Positions 59,477 through 64,000 of a stretch of 64,000 bases of DNA are shown one piece after another. Origin of the DNA: Heracleum sosnowskyi (taxonomy: Eukaryota > Streptophyta > Magnoliopsida > Apiales > Apiaceae); the NCBI GenBank assembly GCA_030848705.1, contig CM061240.1:124050998-124114997 (forward strand). The letters are read 5' to 3'. The notes under the pieces are model-generated. The model was not told where the DNA came from and did no database searches. It saw nothing but the letters and a program-made list of their open reading frames with translations. Position 1 is the stretch's first letter. Every line of letters starts with the position of its first letter. The translations under genes were made by a program, and so were the position numbers.

Positions 59477-60112
59477 CCATTAGGAGATGCAATGTGGAGT
59501 TTTACACTGTAGTGTAAAATTATTAACTGAAAAGTTAGTCTCATGTCTAGCTAAAGACGTTAAAGAAAAACGCTTCTTGGGAGGCAACCCATGATTGTGG
59601 TATATCGATTTTTGTTGAATTTGTAATTTTTTGTGGTGAGGAAAAAAAAACTAAGTCAAAACAATCAGTTATAGTAGCATATTATTGCAAAAAACTGGGG
59701 TTTAATTTCTTCGAGAATGTGGAAGTCAGGGCTTGACACCGTTGTTCTTTCCCTGATGATTTAATGAGTATGTGTGTGGGGAACAGGGATTTAATACCGC
59801 GGTATTGTTACTCGAAGCCACGGTTTTAATTTTCTGTTGAGCGCTTAATAATTCTCTTGCGCGTGAATGCAAATGTTTAATGCTCTTTAATCTCGCGCGT
59901 GTCTCTCCCCCATGCTAGCAGCCATCCAAGTCCAGTATTTACAGGCCCATCATCCAGCCCAACTGAGTACACCATGTTGCTAACATGTGCAGCACCCGAG
60001 CTTCCAACAGAACCTGTCTACAAGTCTTTTGTTCTCCGAACCAGCTGTCTCCTTCCGAGCCTACAACCAAACCTGTTGTGCAATAGTCGCAAGTTTACAA
60101 AAATTTCGGCCT

Positions 60113-60180
60113 AGGGGATTTGAACCCCTGACCTTCATACATGTTGATTCTATTTCCCAACACCAACCACTTGTGCAAGC
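60113..60180 (-). other. tRNA-like sequence 1 (A box and B box)
   Basis: On the minus strand a TTGCACAAGTGGTTGG segment resembles a pol III A box. About 35 bp on, AGGGGTTCAAATCCCCT is a perfect five-pair T-arm with a TTCAAAT loop (B box). Acceptor and anticodon stems are not convincing, so it is not called as a tRNA gene. Confidence 0.5.
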
Positions 60181-60281
60181 CCCGCTGTTGTGTTATATAG
60201 TGCAGCGAAATTTGATGAAGGGAACGTGGTGTTACAACCATGTTTTAAGGGAATCCTAATATAATAATAATTGTTGTTGAG

Positions 60282-60340
60282 TGGTTTTAAACCCATGACC
60301 TCATGGTTTCAACAACATGGCTCCAACCACTACACCAAGC
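60282..60340 (-). other. tRNA-like sequence 2 (A box and B box)
   Basis: On the minus strand CTTGGTGTAGTGGTTGG matches an A box and GGGTTTAAAACCA a B box, in the same arrangement as the sequence at 60113-60180 and about 165 bp away. Confidence 0.5.
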
Positions 60341-61046
60341 TGTTGTTTATGTTAAAAACTATTTTCTTAACTTAAGGGACGTTGGCCAATGAATTTAAGT
60401 TGTTGGACCTCAACTTTTGCGAGCTTCAACTATATTTTCTAAGGAGAACTTCATGCCGCATAAGGGGGAGTACTTTGAACCTTTCTTTGTATTTTTTTTA
60501 TTATTATTATTTTTGTATTTTTTTTTTAGGATCTTGTACTATATGCCTTCACATGTGTTTTTACATAGTTTTAACTTTTTCTTACTCTCATACGCACGCA
60601 CACCTTCATTGCTTCTCAACCTTCTCATTGAATGCTAAGATAATTCACTCAGTTTATACCACTCACAAACACGTACACACATATTTGTATACAACAATAG
60701 CATTTTTATTTATAAATCAATGATGGTGATCAGGATATACAAATGTTTCGTATCCAAAATGTCCTTTTTTTCCTAAACGTATTTTCCAATCATCCAACTC
60801 TAATTTCCTCCCATTTCTCATGTATTTGAGTAGTTTGTGTGCCATAATGTATAATTAGTATTGATCTTATGGTTGATAGATTCATGATTTGGCATATTAA
60901 ATGTTCTTGATTTTTTTTTGTCGTTGAATTTTAATAACATATATATATTTATTCACTAATAATGGTGTCTCTTTCGTAGCATATGCATATATTTCGTTCT
61001 TATTCTATGTTTTTATTGTTATAAATATCTATTTATTTTTTATTAG

Positions 61047-61630
61047 ATGTCGTTCAAAAATATTGTGAAAAGAGCGGCAAAGGCCACGGTCATTGTAAGG
61101 GTAACAAATAATCCAAAGAAAGAACATTCTTTTGCTTCGGGATTTGTAGTAGGCCAGTGTAGTGGTTTGTGCATAATTATGACCGTTGGACATTTTCTTC
61201 CCTCTGATTCCGAGCTAGAGGTTATCTTCTATGGGCATGAAGCTGAGGTTTTTGGCGCTACTGTTCACTTGCATATACCAGAATCAGAGATCTTGATTTT
61301 AACTGTCCAGAAACGGGATGATATTGAGACTGGGAGATTGGTATTTGAGTCAGCAGACAATTGGGAATTGAGATATTTGCAGCTGTTAACCTCTGTTTCT
61401 CACCCTTGTTCACTGCGATAGAGGGCAGCACTTGGAATCATTAATTGTCCAAAATTTCTCAACAGTGCTATTGGACAATATGAGAGTCAGATGGTTCTAT
61501 TTGATCATAGCTTGCAGTTTGGAGTTGGATCATCAGGTGTCGCGCTGATAAATGAAGAAGGGAATGTGGTCGGCATCTAATCTGGGGAGATTTCATCCAC
61601 GTACTTAGCAATGAGTGGACAGATTTGAAT
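61047..61630 (+). pseudogene. Trypsin-like serine peptidase pseudogene, left arm
   Basis: The frame starts MSFKNIVKRAAKATVI and shows an HtrA/trypsin-like pattern. SGFVVG is followed by a catalytic-His-type TVGHF, then an ESEILIL segment where DIAIL with Asp is usual. An in-frame TAG is at 61419-61421. After it the frame still reads into GVGSSGVALINEEGNVVGI, the Ser-containing GSSG motif. A second stop, TAA at 61578-61580, ends that part. The T-rich TTTTTTATTAG just before the ATG looks like a splice acceptor, so this may have been an internal exon. The TAG is shared with the right arm; the TAA is not. Confidence 0.75.
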
Positions 61631-62519
61631 GAAAAAATCTCAGATTAGGGAGCTATCATTTGAACTTATAGTCATATATATATCTGATTTAGTTTACGGA
61701 TATCGGCAGCTACATCAGATTAAAACTATTGACTGCGGCCTAAAACATGTTGTGCATATTAAGTATATTGATGTGGTATAGAAGTTTAAATATATGATAT
61801 ATTATTTTTGTTTGTTTCTCTTATTTATCATAGATTTATTTAGAAATATAATATTTAATTAACTTTTATATAATGTATATGCATATGGCCATTATAGAAA
61901 TATTTTTAGAGAATTTGTTGTGTTAATCTTCGAGATCCTAATCTTGTATATTTCATTGTTTCTCACAAAGGTACTTAGAAGCTTGATTCAGAAAAAATTT
62001 ACTACCGATGTCAGCAAACTTAGCCTCAATGATCTGATTGAACAAATACATCTCTACCATTTCTAGCGTTGGTCCTGTCAAAAGATGTATTTGTTCAATC
62101 AGATCATTGAGGCTAAGTTTGCTGACATCGGTAGTAAATTTTTCTGAATCAAGCTTCTAAGTACCTTTGTGAGAAACATAGAAATATACAAGATTAGCAT
62201 CTCGAAGATTAACACAACAAATTCAGCATATTCTAAAAATATTTCTAGAATGACCATATGTATATACATTATAAAAAAGTTAATTAAATATTATATTTCT
62301 ATATAAGCATGTCTATTATAAATAAGAGAAACAAACGAAAATAACATATCATATATTTAAACTTTCATACCACATCAATATACTTAATATGCACAGCATG
62401 TTTTAGGCCGCAGTCAATAGTTTTAATCCGTTGTAGCTGCTGATATCCGTAAACTAAATCAGATATATACGTGGCTATAAGCTCAAATGACAGCTCCCCA
62501 ATCTGGGATTTCTTCATTC

Positions 62520-63117
62520 AAATCAAGTGCATCTGATAATGGTTGTTCACTCATTGCTAAGTACGTGGATAAAATCTCCCCAGATTGGATGCCGACCACA
62601 TTCCCTTCTTCATTTATCAGCGCGGCACCTGATGATCCAACTCCAAACTGCAAGCTATGATCAAATAAAACTATCTGACTATCATATTGTCCAATAGCAC
62701 TGTTGAGAAATTTTGGACAATTAATAATTCCAAGTGTTGCCCTCTATCGTAGTGAACACGGGTGTGAAACACAGTTTAACAGCTACACATATCTCAATTC
62801 CCAATTGTCTGCTAGCTCAAATACCAACCTCTCAGTCTCAATATCATCCCGTTTCTGGACAGTTAAAATCAAGATCTCTGATTCTGGTATATGCAAGTGA
62901 ACAATAGCACCAAAAACCTCAGCTTCATGCCCATAGAAGATAACCTCTAGCTCGGAATCAAAGGGAAGAAAATGTCCAACGTCATAATTATGCACAAAAC
63001 ACTACACTGGCCTACTACAAATCCTAAAGCAAAAGTATTTTCTTTCTTTGAATTACTTGTTGCCCTTACAATGACCGTCACCTTTGCCGCTCTTTTGACA
63101 ATATCCTCGAACAACAT
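62520..63117 (-). pseudogene. Trypsin-like serine peptidase pseudogene, right arm
   Basis: Read leftward from an ATG at 63117 it mirrors the left-arm pseudogene. A one-base deletion in the TVGHF region shifts the frame (near 62980). The longest open part, 62995-62783, keeps FLPFDSELEVIFYGHEAEVF. The same TAG as in the left arm is present, but the GGCATC CAA of this arm is intact where the left arm has TAA. It keeps a short segment (about 62530-62560) missing from the left arm. Confidence 0.75.
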
Positions 63118-63362
63118 TTAATAAAAAATAAATAGATAAAGATATTTATAACAATAAAAACATAGAATAAGAAAGAATTAAATATATGCATATGCTACCA
63201 AAGAGACACCACTATTAGTGAATAGATCAAATCATAGACATATATACATATATATATATATACATATATATATATGTATATATGTTCATGTCTCTTGCCA
63301 GCTACCTTCGTGTCTCTTGCCATAGAACAGTACTATGTATTTTGTGACAAGTCCTATTCTTG

Positions 63363-63585
63363 TTCTCAGTCGGCGAAGCCTATTCTTGTTCTCAGTCGAC
63401 GAAGCCTCACAGCTGGAGTTCTTATTAACATCAATATTCTCAGCCGGCGAAGCCTCTTTCTGTAAGTCGAGATACTACGTAACCTAACAACTATGCTAAT
63501 CAAGTACAGCTATAGTTGCTTCTTTCTTTTCTTTCTTAGGTGTTCTCAGTCAGCGAAGCCTCTTTTGTTCTCAGTCGGCGATGCC
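63363..63585 (+). repeat. Five dispersed copies of a 19-bp motif
   Basis: TTCTCAGTCGGCGAAGCCT or a variant with one or two changes occurs at 63363, 63389, 63437, 63543 and 63567. Close pairs are 24-26 bp apart. No larger unit is shared by all five. Confidence 0.85.
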
Positions 63586-63862
63586 TCAAAAAATACAATA
63601 CCCTCTGGGTGTCGCCTTATAAAGTAATAATGGCCCAACTCTCTACTATTGAGAGAGTGATAGCGTGGATCACTGTCAGACTATATTAGGTTGTAGGGCA
63701 ACGTGGAGCTGAGTTAGGCACTTCATGTTTAAAAGATTCCAAGTCCATCTACAGGGACCCTCTCACAGGGCGAATTATGGATGCCCAATCCCGGAAAGCA
63801 TAGAGGTTGTTGATTGATTCCAACCTCTCCCTGGCTGTTATGGGTTAGTATAGTCTAAACCG

Positions 63863-63946
63863 GTCCACAGGTGGTGGTCACACGGTCATATACCACCCTT
63901 CTACGTCCACAGGTGGTGGCCACACGGTCATATACCACCCTTCTAC
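63863..63946 (+). repeat. 42-bp tandem duplication
   Basis: A unit beginning GTCCACAGGTGGTGG and ending TACCACCCTTCTAC is present twice in direct tandem (63863-63904 and 63905-63946) with one visible difference. The rest of 63586-64000 shows no gene. Confidence 0.9.
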
Positions 63947-64000
63947 GAGTATATGGATATCTATGAATGCTTACTAATAGCTATCTCTTATCATAGAATG

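Larger units (their letters stand above)
56676..60720 (+). mobile_element. Athila-like Ty3/gypsy element, internally deleted, 3' LTR not found
   Basis: The 5' LTR (56676-57935) starts TGATAAGTG and ends TTACGCAACA. It is followed by TGGCGCCGCTGCCGGGGA, the Asp-tRNA primer site typical of Athila. Gag-like and RT-N-terminal fragments follow, then the CTTCTTGGGAGGCAACCCAT block (about 59574-59594) and a T-rich stretch after a GGGGGAGTACTTTGAAC purine tract (about 60463-60480). Most of pol is missing, so the copy is non-autonomous. The right boundary is an estimate; no copy of TGATAAGTGTGAGC is seen downstream. Confidence 0.75.
60950..63224. repeat. Large inverted repeat (arms about 1.1 kb, loop 29 bp)
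   Basis: The left arm is 60950-62053 and the right arm 62083-63224; the spacer is 62054-62082. The inner 90 bp of the arms are nearly identical, and similarity continues to the outer ends at TATTCACTAAT/ATTAGTGAATA. The left arm is about 38 bp shorter because of small deletions, including one near 61615. The arms carry the same peptidase pseudogene in opposite orientation. Confidence 0.95.

Noticed and set aside
60105..60190. A functional tRNA gene on the minus strand
   Set aside because: The T-arm is perfect, but acceptor and anticodon stems do not pair and the sequence lies in retrotransposon DNA.

Overview
This window is nuclear DNA from a flowering plant. The genes have GT-AG introns of plant type, and most of the sequence is AT-rich, heavily nested transposable elements of plant lineages: Sirevirus-type Ty1/copia, chromodomain and Athila-like Ty3/gypsy, CACTA, TRIM and Stowaway-like MITEs. 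A dicot, perhaps an asterid, fits the look of the genes and repeats, but nothing here fixes the species.

Layout. 1-11047: the 3' ten-plus kb of a large Sirevirus-like copia element. It holds the gag C-terminus, a pol broken by a frame change and one TAG codon, an intact 1492-codon reading frame in the envelope position, and a 1040-bp 3' LTR. 11334-12889 (-): a two-exon gene for a Core-2/I-branching-type glycosyltransferase (GT14/DUF266). 13722-17850: head-to-tail copies of an unclassified AT-rich repeat with a hairpin head. 19085-25760 (+): an eleven-exon J-domain gene matching ARG1/DnaJ15 of Arabidopsis, with two long poly-G tracts in intron 6. 27582-39133 (-): a decayed chromodomain Ty3/gypsy element. 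A CACTA element with a TAA duplication sits in its RT/RNase H region and itself contains a solo Athila-like LTR (GGAAC duplication). A nearly pristine TRIM (TCCGA duplication) sits in its gag. 39691-41350: an (AT)42 microsatellite followed by more of the hairpin-headed repeat. 43555-44298: twin 312-bp Stowaway-like MITEs. 44911-45575: another hairpin-headed repeat. 47947-48630 (+): a single-exon C2H2 zinc-finger repressor of the ZFP5/6/8-GIS type. 48829-50330: three related MITE-like copies. 53887-54243 (-): two exons of phosphoglucomutase standing alone. 54430 to about 60720: nested retrotransposons, with a copia LTR fragment interrupted by a second Sirevirus, itself interrupted by an Athila-like gypsy. 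60950-63224: a 1.1-kb-per-arm inverted duplication of a trypsin-like peptidase pseudogene with a 29-bp loop. 63363-63946: two short tandem-repeat families.

Three host genes look functional: the glycosyltransferase, the ARG1-like co-chaperone and the zinc-finger protein. They share no pathway and are separated by transposon blocks. The most unusual material is (a) a 9-bp motif, TCAACGAAA or its complement, about 29 copies of which run through coding and non-coding parts of the first Sirevirus and form hairpins and a regular 22-24-bp array in the LTR, (b) that element's very long extra ORF, and (c) the palindromic peptidase pseudogene, a good candidate for a hairpin small-RNA locus.
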